Shown: positions 15,963-24,443 of the stretch, piece by piece
How positions within the stretch are numbered: the stretch's first letter is position 1
Layout: each line of letters starts with the position of its first letter
DNA from: UBA2336 sp964404445
Lineage (GTDB): Bacteria > Bacteroidota > Bacteroidia > Cytophagales > Cyclobacteriaceae
NCBI GenBank assembly: GCA_964404445.1
Contig: CAYOJW010000001.1
Span: 186,001 to 250,000 of the forward strand
Direction of reading: 5' to 3'
DNA: 64,000 nt
Translations under genes and position numbers: made by a program
The notes under the pieces: generated by a model
Database searches by the model: none
Told to the model about the DNA's origin: nothing
The model's input: only the letters and a program-made list of their open reading frames with translations

Positions 15963-15992
15963 CAAAGATAATAGGCCCAATCTCTCAGACAA
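15963..15992 (-). promoter_or_regulatory. Promoter of the vapB/vapC relic
   Basis: On the minus strand TTG (15990-15992) is followed after 19 bases by TATCTTTG (15963-15970), an exact consensus pair. Transcription would begin near 15957 and give a leader of about 16 bases before the ATG at 15941. Confidence 0.75.
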
Positions 15993-16047
15993 CACCATTT
16001 TAAATTGTTCCAACTGGTTTGTTCTTTCGTAAAAAGAATCCATACCA

Positions 16048-16578
16048 TTATCGTAACGGTAGGTTCAATTCAAACCATTCGTGTTGCGAGCGGGCTTCAC
16101 GCTCGGCTACAACTTGTTTTTCAATTTTCTGTTGGGCGTTTTTAATGGATGCGGTTATCATGCGGTGGCCAAGCACTTCATCTTCGGCCATGCCTAACTT
16201 TTTCATCAGGGCAATGGTGCGTTCCCCGCCAAAGTACATAAACAACGGTTCGTCTAACGAAGAAAGCACCGGCACTTCATTCAGATTTAATTGTTTGAAA
16301 AATTCCGTTTCTTTCCGCAGCAATGGATGGTGCTCGGCCATAATAATCAGTTTATCGTGCAGTTTTTCACGATCTACCGTGTTGTACATCATAACAGCAT
16401 CTTCACGCTGTAAAACTTCACGCAACCGTTTTTGTGTTTCAGTAAACCACGCCACAAAAACACATTGAGCATTGGCTGCAAACATTAACCGGCAGGCTTT
16501 TTCTTTTGCATCCGCAGACATCCAAACTTTGTCGATAACGTTAACCCCGGTAGGTTTTCGGCCAAATATTCCAAACAT
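16048..16578 (-). CDS. Small protein resembling the second nucleotide-binding domain of SecA
   Basis: 176 residues, no signal peptide. The C-terminal half matches the SecA helicase-domain-2 segment: SSLDEPLFMYFGGERTIALM parallels SecA's SLEDDLMRIFGSERI..LM, and GMAEDEVLGHRMITASIKNA followed by QQKIEKQ parallels SecA's EGEVIESKMITRSIERAQ. The N-terminal half (VWMSADAKEKACRLM, CVFVAWFTETQKRLRE, IMAEHHPLLRKE) looks like the preceding SecA stretch without ATPase motifs. There is no Walker A. It is probably a SecA-derived non-catalytic protein conserved in Bacteroidota; its function is unknown. Confidence 0.65.
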   Translation of the reverse strand: MFGIFGRKPTGVNVIDKVWMSADAKEKACRLMFAANAQCVFVAWFTETQKRLREVLQREDAVMMYNTVDREKLHDKLIIMAEHHPLLRKETEFFKQLNLNEVPVLSSLDEPLFMYFGGERTIALMKKLGMAEDEVLGHRMITASIKNAQQKIEKQVVAEREARSQHEWFELNLPLR

Positions 16579-16762
16579 ACTGTTATACTGATATTCGTTT
16601 CACTTCCAAGATAACCATCTTAAAAACAGAATGCTATCGAAGGTAAAAGAAATAAAATCATTGCGAAAAGACCTGTTAGCCCGCATATTGACCAATCGTT
16701 AAATTATTATTGAATACCTGCCGGTATATGATTATGTTTCTTTGCATAATCTATTCACACAC

Positions 16763-19237
16763 ATGAAAAAAATCCTAACCCTGTTGCTGATAAGCATTGC
16801 CGGAATGACCATGGCACAGAAAAACAAAAACACTGCGCCTGCCCAGCCCGCAGCAACCGCTTCTGCCATCGAAGCCAAAGTATCGGGTATGAAACATTTT
16901 CCAGGATACTTTCCGTTTTATTACGATGAGAAGCAGGACAAAATATTTTTAGTCATCGATAAACTCAACACCGAGTTTCTGTACGTAAACTCGTTACCTG
17001 CGGGTGTTGGCTCAAACGACATCGGTCTTGATCGTGGCCAACTTGGGCGCACACGAATTGTAACATTTGACAGGCGTGGTCCTAAAGTATTAATGCTTCA
17101 ACCCAACTATCGTTACCGCGCCATTACCGATAATGCCGATGAACGCGCAGCAGTAGAACAAGCTTTCGCACAATCGGTATTGTGGGGCTTTACGGTTGTA
17201 GCTGACGACAATGGAAAAGTATTGGTAGATGCCACCGATTTTTATTTACAAGATGCGCACGATGTTATCGGCACGTTGCGCAGTCAGCAACAGGGAAATT
17301 ATTCTTTAGATAAATCGCGTTCGGCATTTTATCAGCCGCGCATTAAAAACTTTCCGCAAAACACCGAAGTCGAAGTTACGCTCACCTTCACCGGGCAAGC
17401 AACAGGCGGCTACATTCGCAGCGTAACACCAACACCCAACAGTGTAACGGTTCGGCAACATCATTCTTTCATCCAGCTACCGGATAACAATTACACTCCG
17501 CGAGCTTTCGATCCGCGTGCAGGATATTTCGGTACTTCGTATTACGATTATTCAACACCCATTCACGAACCAATCGAAAAACGGTTTATCAACCGCCATC
17601 GTCTGTATAAAAAAGACCCAACAGCATCTGTAAGTGAAGCGGTTAAACCTATTGTGTATTACCTCGATCGTGGAACACCCGAACCGATACGCTCGGCACT
17701 GTTGGATGGTGCACGGTGGTGGAATCAGGCTTTTGAAGCGGCCGGTTACAAAGATGCCTGGCGTGTGGAGTTGCTTCCCGAAGAAGCCGACCCGATGGAC
17801 GTTCGGTATAACGTTATCAACTGGGTACACCGGTCAACCCGTGGGTGGTCGTACGGTGCATCCATCACCGACCCGCGCACAGGCGAAATCATTAAAGGCC
17901 ATGTTACGTTAGGATCGCTTCGTGTGCGTCAGGATTTTTTAATTGCAGAAGGATTGCTCGCTCCGTATGAAGACGGGAAAACCGTTTCACCCGAAATGCA
18001 GGCGATGGCACTTGCGCGTTTGCGTCAACTTTCGGCACACGAAGTAGGGCATACCATTGGCCTGGCGCATAGTTATACATCGAGTACCGAAAACCTGGCT
18101 TCGGTTATGGATTACCCGCACCCCGTTGCCACGTTGGTGAATGGAAAAATTGATCTGAGCAAAGCCTACGATGATAAAATTGGCGCATGGGATAAAGTTG
18201 CCGTAACGTATGGCTACCAACATTTCCCGGAAGGAACAAACGAAGCTGAGGCTTTGGAAAAAATCATTCAGAATGCGTTGAAGAACGACTTAACGTTTTT
18301 GTCTGATCAAGATGCACGCTCACGCGGAAGCGCACATCCTTATGCGCATTTGTGGGATAACGGAAAAGACCCGGCAGATGAATTGAACCGTGTTATGCAG
18401 GTACGCTCGGTTGCCTTGAAAAATTTCGGTGAAAAAAACATTCGTGCTGGTGCACCTCTTGCCTTGCAGGAAGAAGCCCTCGTGCCAATCTACTTCTTTC
18501 ACCGGTACCAGGTCGAAGCCGCCTCGAAAATGATTGGCGGTTTAAACTACCGGTATGCTTTACGCGGTGACGGACAGTTTGCCACGCAACCTGTAAGTGC
18601 CGCCCAGCAACAAAAAGCGCTTGACGCATTATTGGCCACCGTTTCACCTGCCGCGCTGATGTTATCGCCAACACTCATTCAAAATATTCCGCCTCACCCG
18701 ATTGGTTATTCACGCAGCCGCGAAGTCAGTTCAACCCGTACCGATCTTGTTTTCGATCCAATAGCCATGGCCGAAAGTGCTTCCGATATGGTCTTTAATT
18801 TTATGCTGCATCCGGCACGCGCCACACGTTTGGTACAACAACACGCATTCGATGCCCAACAGCCTTCGCTTGAGCAAATCATGGATAAACTGATCACGGC
18901 AACATTTAAAGCTCCGCCATCGGCACAACCTTATGCAGCCCAACTACAAATGGTTACCAATCATGCGTTGCTGAATAATATGATTGCCTTATCGCTCAAT
19001 AAAAATGCTTCGTCACAAGCACGTGCCATTGCCTTGTTAAAAATTGAACAATTAAAAACATGGCTCGATGCACGGTACAAAACCACTCTTGCAGAAAACT
19101 GGAAAGCACATTACGGCTTTGAATTGGCTACGGTACAACAATTTAAAACCGACCCGAAAACGTATGAAAACGAAAATCTGTTGCAAGCCCCTCCGGGACA
19201 GCCCATCGGGCAGGATGAAAGTTTTTGTGAATGGTAA
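16763..19237 (+). CDS. Exported zinc-dependent metalloprotease (DUF5117/DUF4953 type)
   Basis: 824 residues from the ATG at 16763, which opens a signal peptide (MKKILTLLLISIAGMTMAQ); the longer frame from a TTG at 16742 is less likely. The active site is HEVGHTIGLAH (His426, His430, His436 with Glu427), the metzincin form HExxHxxGxxH, with DYPHP-type met-turn region MDYPHP downstream. The N-terminal part has the DUF5118/5117 pattern (DRGQLGRTRIVTFDRRGPK). These large proteases are common in Bacteroidota periplasm or outer surface; substrates are unknown. Single gene. Confidence 0.92.
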   Translation: MKKILTLLLISIAGMTMAQKNKNTAPAQPAATASAIEAKVSGMKHFPGYFPFYYDEKQDKIFLVIDKLNTEFLYVNSLPAGVGSNDIGLDRGQLGRTRIVTFDRRGPKVLMLQPNYRYRAITDNADERAAVEQAFAQSVLWGFTVVADDNGKVLVDATDFYLQDAHDVIGTLRSQQQGNYSLDKSRSAFYQPRIKNFPQNTEVEVTLTFTGQATGGYIRSVTPTPNSVTVRQHHSFIQLPDNNYTPRAFDPRAGYFGTSYYDYSTPIHEPIEKRFINRHRLYKKDPTASVSEAVKPIVYYLDRGTPEPIRSALLDGARWWNQAFEAAGYKDAWRVELLPEEADPMDVRYNVINWVHRSTRGWSYGASITDPRTGEIIKGHVTLGSLRVRQDFLIAEGLLAPYEDGKTVSPEMQAMALARLRQLSAHEVGHTIGLAHSYTSSTENLASVMDYPHPVATLVNGKIDLSKAYDDKIGAWDKVAVTYGYQHFPEGTNEAEALEKIIQNALKNDLTFLSDQDARSRGSAHPYAHLWDNGKDPADELNRVMQVRSVALKNFGEKNIRAGAPLALQEEALVPIYFFHRYQVEAASKMIGGLNYRYALRGDGQFATQPVSAAQQQKALDALLATVSPAALMLSPTLIQNIPPHPIGYSRSREVSSTRTDLVFDPIAMAESASDMVFNFMLHPARATRLVQQHAFDAQQPSLEQIMDKLITATFKAPPSAQPYAAQLQMVTNHALLNNMIALSLNKNASSQARAIALLKIEQLKTWLDARYKTTLAENWKAHYGFELATVQQFKTDPKTYENENLLQAPPGQPIGQDESFCEW

Positions 19238-19272
19238 TATTAATGGATATTTGAACAAACAAATTTTGAATT

Positions 19273-19770
19273 ATGGCACAAACTAAACTTGGCGAACAAA
19301 CTGTAAACACCAATGGCAGCCTCCCGGAAGTTAATTCGGTAGCGCCCGATTTTGTATTAACCGGAAAAGACCTGAATGCTATCCGCAAAAGCGACTTTGC
19401 CAGCAAAACACTTGTTCTGAACATCTTTCCGAGCATCGATACCAGCGTATGCGCTTCATCGGTACGTGAATTTAACAAACGGGCTACGGCCTTAAACGAT
19501 ACCGTGGTATTGTCGGTATCGAAAGACCTTCCGTTTGCGCTGAAACGTTTTTGTGGAGCCGAGGGCATCAGCAACGTAGTGCTCTCGTCTGATTTCAAGA
19601 ATAAAGATTTTGCCAATCAATATGGTGTTGAAATGACAGACGGCCCCTTGACTGGCCTACTGGCACGTGCTATTGTGGTGATCGATCCAGAAGGGAAAGT
19701 AAAATACACAGAGCTTGTTCCTTCTATCGGGCAGGAACCTGATTACGATGCGGCCTTAAAAGCAATCTAA
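19273..19770 (+). CDS. tpx: Thiol peroxidase, Tpx family
   Basis: 165 residues. Reduces hydrogen peroxide and lipid or alkyl hydroperoxides with electrons from thioredoxin. The peroxidatic Cys60 lies in SIDTSVCASSVREFN and the resolving Cys94 in KRFCGAEGI, 34 residues later as in atypical 2-Cys Tpx. The end (DYDAAL) is also usual. A perfect 12-bp hairpin follows 14 bases after the stop. Confidence 0.96.
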   Translation: MAQTKLGEQTVNTNGSLPEVNSVAPDFVLTGKDLNAIRKSDFASKTLVLNIFPSIDTSVCASSVREFNKRATALNDTVVLSVSKDLPFALKRFCGAEGISNVVLSSDFKNKDFANQYGVEMTDGPLTGLLARAIVVIDPEGKVKYTELVPSIGQEPDYDAALKAI

Positions 19771-19783
19771 CAAGTTTTAGGTT

Positions 19784-19817
19784 ATAAGTTACAGGTTACG
19801 TATAGCCTGTAACTTAT
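19784..19817 (+). terminator. Hairpin after tpx (AAGTTACAGG family)
   Basis: ATAAGTTACAGG (19784-19795) pairs perfectly with CCTGTAACTTAT (19806-19817), loop of ten bases. It can end the tpx transcript, though the T-run is short. A close relative lies at 20294-20327, on the other side of the next gene. Confidence 0.65.
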
Positions 19818-19898
19818 TTACAATACATGATTTAGTGTGAGGTTGCTGCGCAGCCTCCCCCCACGAAGACAAGACATCTGTCAATGTTTCAAAGATAA

Positions 19899-20279
19899 AT
19901 GATGAACGAACAACAAATATTAAATCTAATAAAGCAATTGTTGATTGATGTCGCTCAATCTCCAAGATGGGTTGATCCTGACAGCCCCGCACAGGTTTAT
20001 ATTGCCGATATTGGAGAAAGGGTTAATTCAATAGATTCTTTAAGAGAGTTTAGAAAAAACGATGATTATTTATTATTGTTAGATATAGCAAATCAATTTG
20101 AGGCAAGCTTAAATGATGATTGGTTACCTTATGAAATATTTGGTCTTAAACTTGATTTAGCAAGACAATTTATTGTTGAAATCATAGATAAATTTGATGT
20201 GATTCAACAAGGGCAATGGACAATTGTGATTAAAGAGATACATGATAAAGTAAAAACGAACCACAACACGCGGTCGTAA
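19899..20279 (+). CDS. Small hypothetical protein bracketed by two related hairpins
   Basis: 126 residues (or 125 from the second ATG), acidic, mostly helical, no signal peptide. No domain recognised; repeats of the kind DIGERVNSIDSLREF and LLLLDIANQFEASL suggest a small cytoplasmic helical protein, possibly an immunity-type protein, but this is only a guess from size. The coding sequence is visibly richer in A and T than its neighbours, and hairpins with the shared core AAGTTACAGG lie on both sides. This points to a recent insertion. Confidence 0.65.
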   Translation: MMNEQQILNLIKQLLIDVAQSPRWVDPDSPAQVYIADIGERVNSIDSLREFRKNDDYLLLLDIANQFEASLNDDWLPYEIFGLKLDLARQFIVEIIDKFDVIQQGQWTIVIKEIHDKVKTNHNTRS

Positions 20280-20293
20280 AATATTGGGAGTTT

Positions 20294-20327
20294 CAAGTTA
20301 CAGGGCGCATACAACCCCCGTAACTTG
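20294..20327. repeat. Second hairpin of the AAGTTACAGG family
   Basis: CAAGTTACAGGG (20294-20305) pairs with CCCCGTAACTTG (20316-20327) with one mismatch. It lies between two convergent genes and shares its stem core with the hairpin at 19784-19817. Confidence 0.6.
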
Positions 20328-20344
20328 TAACCGAAACGCGCAAC

Positions 20345-22882
20345 CTATTGCCCGCCTACCATAAACACTGCATTCGCGAAAACCATTTTACCGTTTTCCC
20401 AGAAACAACGGAACAACGGGTTATCAACAAAATACACAACCTGGCCACGGCCTTTGTCTTCTACACCAAACACCAATGAGTTTTCGAGTTTTTTATTGGC
20501 GTTAAACCCGGCAAAGCCCTGTACTGGTTTTACCTTGCCTTTTAAAACACCTACGTTCCATCCGTTTTCGAGATAACCAAAACGCAAACCGTTTTCGCGC
20601 AACGCATAATACGTGTCGCCCAAACCAAAAGCCAGCGGGTGCGACTTATCGAGCGTTGCTTTATAGATGGCGCCCGGCATAAAATCTGAAATGGATTTAC
20701 GTTCGGCCTCCGCATACGTCAGCAACACATCTTTTTGTTTTTGCTCTTTTTCTTTTTTCTCGGCAGCTTTCTTTTCATCATCGGTAGTGTATTCACTCAG
20801 GGCAAACCCTTTTTGTCCGGCAAACGAATTTAATGCACCGCCAATCACAATCAGCCGGCCGCCACTGCTTACCCACGCACCAACATCGCCCAGTGTTTTT
20901 TCATCAAACAACCGGTAATTACCCTCGGGCACAACCAGCACATCGTACTTATCTAATTTAATTGATTTAAAGTAATCGGTACCGATTTGCGTAACCGGAT
21001 ATTTTAACTGCTGCTCAAAGAAATGCCACACTTCACCGGTTGACAAGGAATAGGTTTGCTCGCCTATCAGCACGGCAACGTTGGGCGCTTTTAAATAATT
21101 AACTGATGTAGAACCAAAATCTTTTCCACTATCGACAAAACCCGTTGGGCTGGTATAAATTTTCCGTTCCATTTCGTTGGCCAACGACTGAATAACCCGA
21201 TCAAAATCCGGTATGCCTTCGTTATTACGTTGGGTAACGATAAGTGTGCCCGCATCAAACGCATTACCCGATACTTTAAATGCCTGCGTTGCCGCACGTA
21301 CTTTTATTTTCTTCTTCAGGAGGGCTGCCAAAAATTCTACATCGCGCAAACTTTGGTACTTAAAAATATACGCATACGGTTTGGCCGTTATGGCCGGGTT
21401 CTCAACCGGTTTAGGCTGATATGCCTTGCCAACGGTTACGCGCTCAGGAATGGCATAGCCTTTCAGTCCGTAAGCATACATCAGGTTCCACGCAGTAATA
21501 TCGTACGTGGCCGAGTCGGGAAGTTTAGACTGCGGCTCGAACAATGTTGTGATAAACCGCGACTTCGGCTGGTATGCGCTGATGATCAGATCATCGGTAG
21601 TCAGATTAAAACTTTGCGATGTTTGTGTAGTGTAATCGAATCCTTTTGATGGCTTGCCGGCCGAGGGATGTCCGTATTGAACTTTATGCTGATCTAACCA
21701 GGCCGCCAATTGTTTTACCTTGTCGGGATTGTTACCGGCTTTAATAACATACGTTTTATATGCCGATACCGGGTTGTTCATGTTGTCTTTGAAATACTTT
21801 TCAAACTCATCAACAACTTTACCGGCATTCAACGATGTAACCTCAACGGTTGATATACCCGTTGTATGATGATGCGTTAGCCGGTCTTTTAACGTAAGCG
21901 GATCGCCTTCTTTGGTAATGATCGATAAGCCTGCGCGACCGCCTCCGCCCTGTTCGTACGTCATGCCAATCGCGCCATTGTACGTTGGGTAAGTATCGCC
22001 ATAGCTGGGATAATACAAATCAAAAATCTCGTTAGTGAAATACAGCCAGCCGTGTGCATCAAAATATTTTGCATTGTTTTTTCCAATCGTAACCTGAAAC
22101 TCGCGCTGCCACGGTGTAATCACTTCATGGTACGGCTCAACAGCCGGGGCAAAATAATAGGGATTGTTAGCGCCTTGTTCATGGAAATCGACATGCACGT
22201 GTGGAAGCCATTGGTTATACGCATAAATGCGTTGCTGCGATTCGACCTGCGTTAACCATGCCCAGTCGCGGTTCAGATCAAACAGGTAGTGATTGGCTCT
22301 TCCGCCCGGCCAGGGTTCGCGGTGTTCTTTTGCATCGCTATCGGTATTGGGCGGATGGTTACCGTACTGATTATAAAAATTCGCATAACGATCGCGCCCG
22401 TCAGGGTTCATGCAGGGGTCTAAAATCACCATGGTGTTTTTCAACAGTTGTTGCGACCGGGCATTGTTTGGATCGGCCAGTTCATATAATGTTTGCATCG
22501 ATGCTTCCAGCGAACTGGCTTCGTTACCATGCACATTATAGCTTAACCACACGATAGCAATTTTTGATGTGGGCGATCCGCTTTGCAGGCCGGCACGCTT
22601 CAAATTATCCTGTCGTATTTGCTCTATGTTTTTACTGTTATCGGCCGAAGCAACCACGGCATACACCAGTGGGCGGTGTTCGTATGTTTCGCCATACTTA
22701 AATAACCCTACATTCGGTACCACGCTGGCAACATGCTGGTAATACTCTACCACGCGGTGATGGCGTGTAAAGCGTTCACCTAATCCGTAGCCCAAAAATT
22801 CTTGTGGACTTAATAATTTTTGTTGTGCGCTGGCGGAAACCGACAATAGTAGGACTGCCGCTAAAAGCCTGAATTTGATCAT
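20345..22882 (-). CDS. Exported M14-family zinc carboxypeptidase
   Basis: 845 residues with a signal peptide (cleavage near SASAQ, residues 16-20). The zinc-binding HxxE is in YNVHGNEASSLEA (His118, Glu121), the substrate-binding region reads DPCMNPDGRDRYANF, and the third ligand region is HVHVDFHEQGANNPYYFAP. The remainder includes a long C-terminal beta domain with an extended glutamate/lysine-rich linker near residues 680-720. Such M14 enzymes trim peptides, including cell-wall peptides; the substrate here is unknown. Single gene with a DinB gene upstream. Confidence 0.92.
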   Translation of the reverse strand: MIKFRLLAAVLLLSVSASAQQKLLSPQEFLGYGLGERFTRHHRVVEYYQHVASVVPNVGLFKYGETYEHRPLVYAVVASADNSKNIEQIRQDNLKRAGLQSGSPTSKIAIVWLSYNVHGNEASSLEASMQTLYELADPNNARSQQLLKNTMVILDPCMNPDGRDRYANFYNQYGNHPPNTDSDAKEHREPWPGGRANHYLFDLNRDWAWLTQVESQQRIYAYNQWLPHVHVDFHEQGANNPYYFAPAVEPYHEVITPWQREFQVTIGKNNAKYFDAHGWLYFTNEIFDLYYPSYGDTYPTYNGAIGMTYEQGGGGRAGLSIITKEGDPLTLKDRLTHHHTTGISTVEVTSLNAGKVVDEFEKYFKDNMNNPVSAYKTYVIKAGNNPDKVKQLAAWLDQHKVQYGHPSAGKPSKGFDYTTQTSQSFNLTTDDLIISAYQPKSRFITTLFEPQSKLPDSATYDITAWNLMYAYGLKGYAIPERVTVGKAYQPKPVENPAITAKPYAYIFKYQSLRDVEFLAALLKKKIKVRAATQAFKVSGNAFDAGTLIVTQRNNEGIPDFDRVIQSLANEMERKIYTSPTGFVDSGKDFGSTSVNYLKAPNVAVLIGEQTYSLSTGEVWHFFEQQLKYPVTQIGTDYFKSIKLDKYDVLVVPEGNYRLFDEKTLGDVGAWVSSGGRLIVIGGALNSFAGQKGFALSEYTTDDEKKAAEKKEKEQKQKDVLLTYAEAERKSISDFMPGAIYKATLDKSHPLAFGLGDTYYALRENGLRFGYLENGWNVGVLKGKVKPVQGFAGFNANKKLENSLVFGVEDKGRGQVVYFVDNPLFRCFWENGKMVFANAVFMVGGQ

Positions 22883-22953
22883 GAGAAGGTTGGTTAAAAA
22901 CGAAAGATAGTTCTCGCGGGCAACAAAATCTTGTAATTTTTACAAGCCCCGCT

Positions 22954-23481
22954 TTATGGTTTTAAAAGGTTTTTGATTTGTGGTAAGTGGTGATCTACGT
23001 GTTCGTACATAAATTCAACTGCCTGCTGCGCGTTAAACCTCCCCGCTATCGGATGTTTAAAAATTAATCGTTTACGGTGCCTGGGGTCTATGCGCTCTAC
23101 TAAGTTTTTTAAATCGGTACGCACTTCGTTCCATTGTTGAACCAGGTCGGGTAAGGGCAACGCTTCCGGGGTATTCTCTACAATCACTTTAGGTGCTTTA
23201 TACTTCACCGGAATACGCTGCGATATTTTAAGGATGAGCAATAAAATTTGCTGACGAATTCCCGAGTCCGGAAGTGTTTCGATCCCCAACGATTTTTTAT
23301 ACATATATCCAACCGACATCTTTTCGGATGTTAACAGGTGTGTGAGTATTTGCACGACCGACCACTTACCGGATGGCGAAGCATGAAGCCGTTCGGCAGG
23401 AACCCGACTTAATTGCTCAAGCAAAAGTTGCCGTTGGTCTTCTAACCGATTAAACGCTGCGAGGAATGATTTATTGAACAT
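22954..23481 (-). CDS. DinB-superfamily protein
   Basis: 175 residues forming the four-helix DinB_2 bundle. Possible metal ligands are His in ILTHLLTSEKM and the two His in EHVDHHLPQIKNL near the C-terminus. Members include metal-dependent thiol transferases and many proteins of unknown role; some Bacteroidota members are described as putative thiol S-transferases. It lies between the M14 peptidase and the lipid kinase on the same strand, with gaps of 70 and 38 bases, so it may share a transcript. Confidence 0.8.
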   Translation of the reverse strand: MFNKSFLAAFNRLEDQRQLLLEQLSRVPAERLHASPSGKWSVVQILTHLLTSEKMSVGYMYKKSLGIETLPDSGIRQQILLLILKISQRIPVKYKAPKVIVENTPEALPLPDLVQQWNEVRTDLKNLVERIDPRHRKRLIFKHPIAGRFNAQQAVEFMYEHVDHHLPQIKNLLKP

Positions 23482-23519
23482 ACAAGGATTATGTTCTAAT
23501 GTATGGTTATTACCGGAAT

Positions 23520-24434
23520 CTACAATGCCTCATTATTACACAAAAGCCGTATCCGGCCGGGAACCAGTTCAATTACCGCAGGCAGCCAGCCTAACAACTC
23601 GCCATCGGCCTCAACACCGCAACGTTCGGTGCTGTTTACCTCAAGCCGGTTAGCGTGTGTATAGCTTATCTTAGCGTGATTGATCTGTTTCAGTTTTTTT
23701 AACGTTGATGAGTATCGTATAAAATCAACAACCGAAACATCGCCACAAATAAATGTGTTGAGCACGCCATCATCGATACGGGCATCGGGCGCAATGCCCA
23801 ACCCGTGCCCGTAAAATTTTCCGTTGCATACGGCAAGTGTGCGCAACTTGTTTTCCCACTGCCACTCCGGGGTTTTGACCGACACACGCAACGATTTATA
23901 GGTAAAGAATGATTTTAAAATGGCTGCATAATAAGCCAGCCCGGCACCCAGCCATTTTTTTGATGTGCGTAATTGCCGTAAAACTTCGGGGCCGATGCCC
24001 ACATCGGCTACATTCATAAAATAAGCATAAGCGCTTTTACCCTCTGCCTGATACTGAATGCGCCCTACGTCAATCCATTGCGCGGGTGATTTGATCAGTT
24101 GTTGAACCTCTTTTGGTTTTGCTCGAATATTCAGACTACGTGCAAAATCATTTCCGCTGCCAAGCGGTAGTATGGCTAAAGCCGGCAGGTCTTCGCCTTG
24201 TTTTTCATCGGTTAACATACCGTTCAACACCTGATGTATAGTGCCATCGCCCCCGGCAGCTATAATTACTGAATAATCCTGTTGTGTTGCGTTGTGCGCC
24301 AGTGTAACGGCATGGCCGGGCGATTGCGTTTCAAATACATCGGCTTGTACGCATTGCCGGATGGCCGGTAGTAACGTGTTGTAAAAATATTTTTTCCTGC
24401 GGGCAATACCGTTCAGGATGATCGCGGCTTTCAC
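23520..24434 (-). CDS. Diacylglycerol-kinase-type lipid kinase (YegS/DgkB family)
   Basis: 304 residues. Phosphorylates lipids such as diacylglycerol with ATP. The nucleotide-binding motif is AAGGDGTIHQVLNGM, followed by the LPLGSGNDFARS motif, and the C-terminal part (GHGLGIAPDARIDDGVL) has the usual Asp residues. No signal peptide or membrane segment; it is expected at the cytoplasmic membrane surface. It lies ten bases downstream of the TPR protein gene on the same strand. Confidence 0.92.
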   Translation of the reverse strand: MKAAIILNGIARRKKYFYNTLLPAIRQCVQADVFETQSPGHAVTLAHNATQQDYSVIIAAGGDGTIHQVLNGMLTDEKQGEDLPALAILPLGSGNDFARSLNIRAKPKEVQQLIKSPAQWIDVGRIQYQAEGKSAYAYFMNVADVGIGPEVLRQLRTSKKWLGAGLAYYAAILKSFFTYKSLRVSVKTPEWQWENKLRTLAVCNGKFYGHGLGIAPDARIDDGVLNTFICGDVSVVDFIRYSSTLKKLKQINHAKISYTHANRLEVNSTERCGVEADGELLGWLPAVIELVPGRIRLLCNNEAL

Positions 24435-24443
24435 CCTAACATT

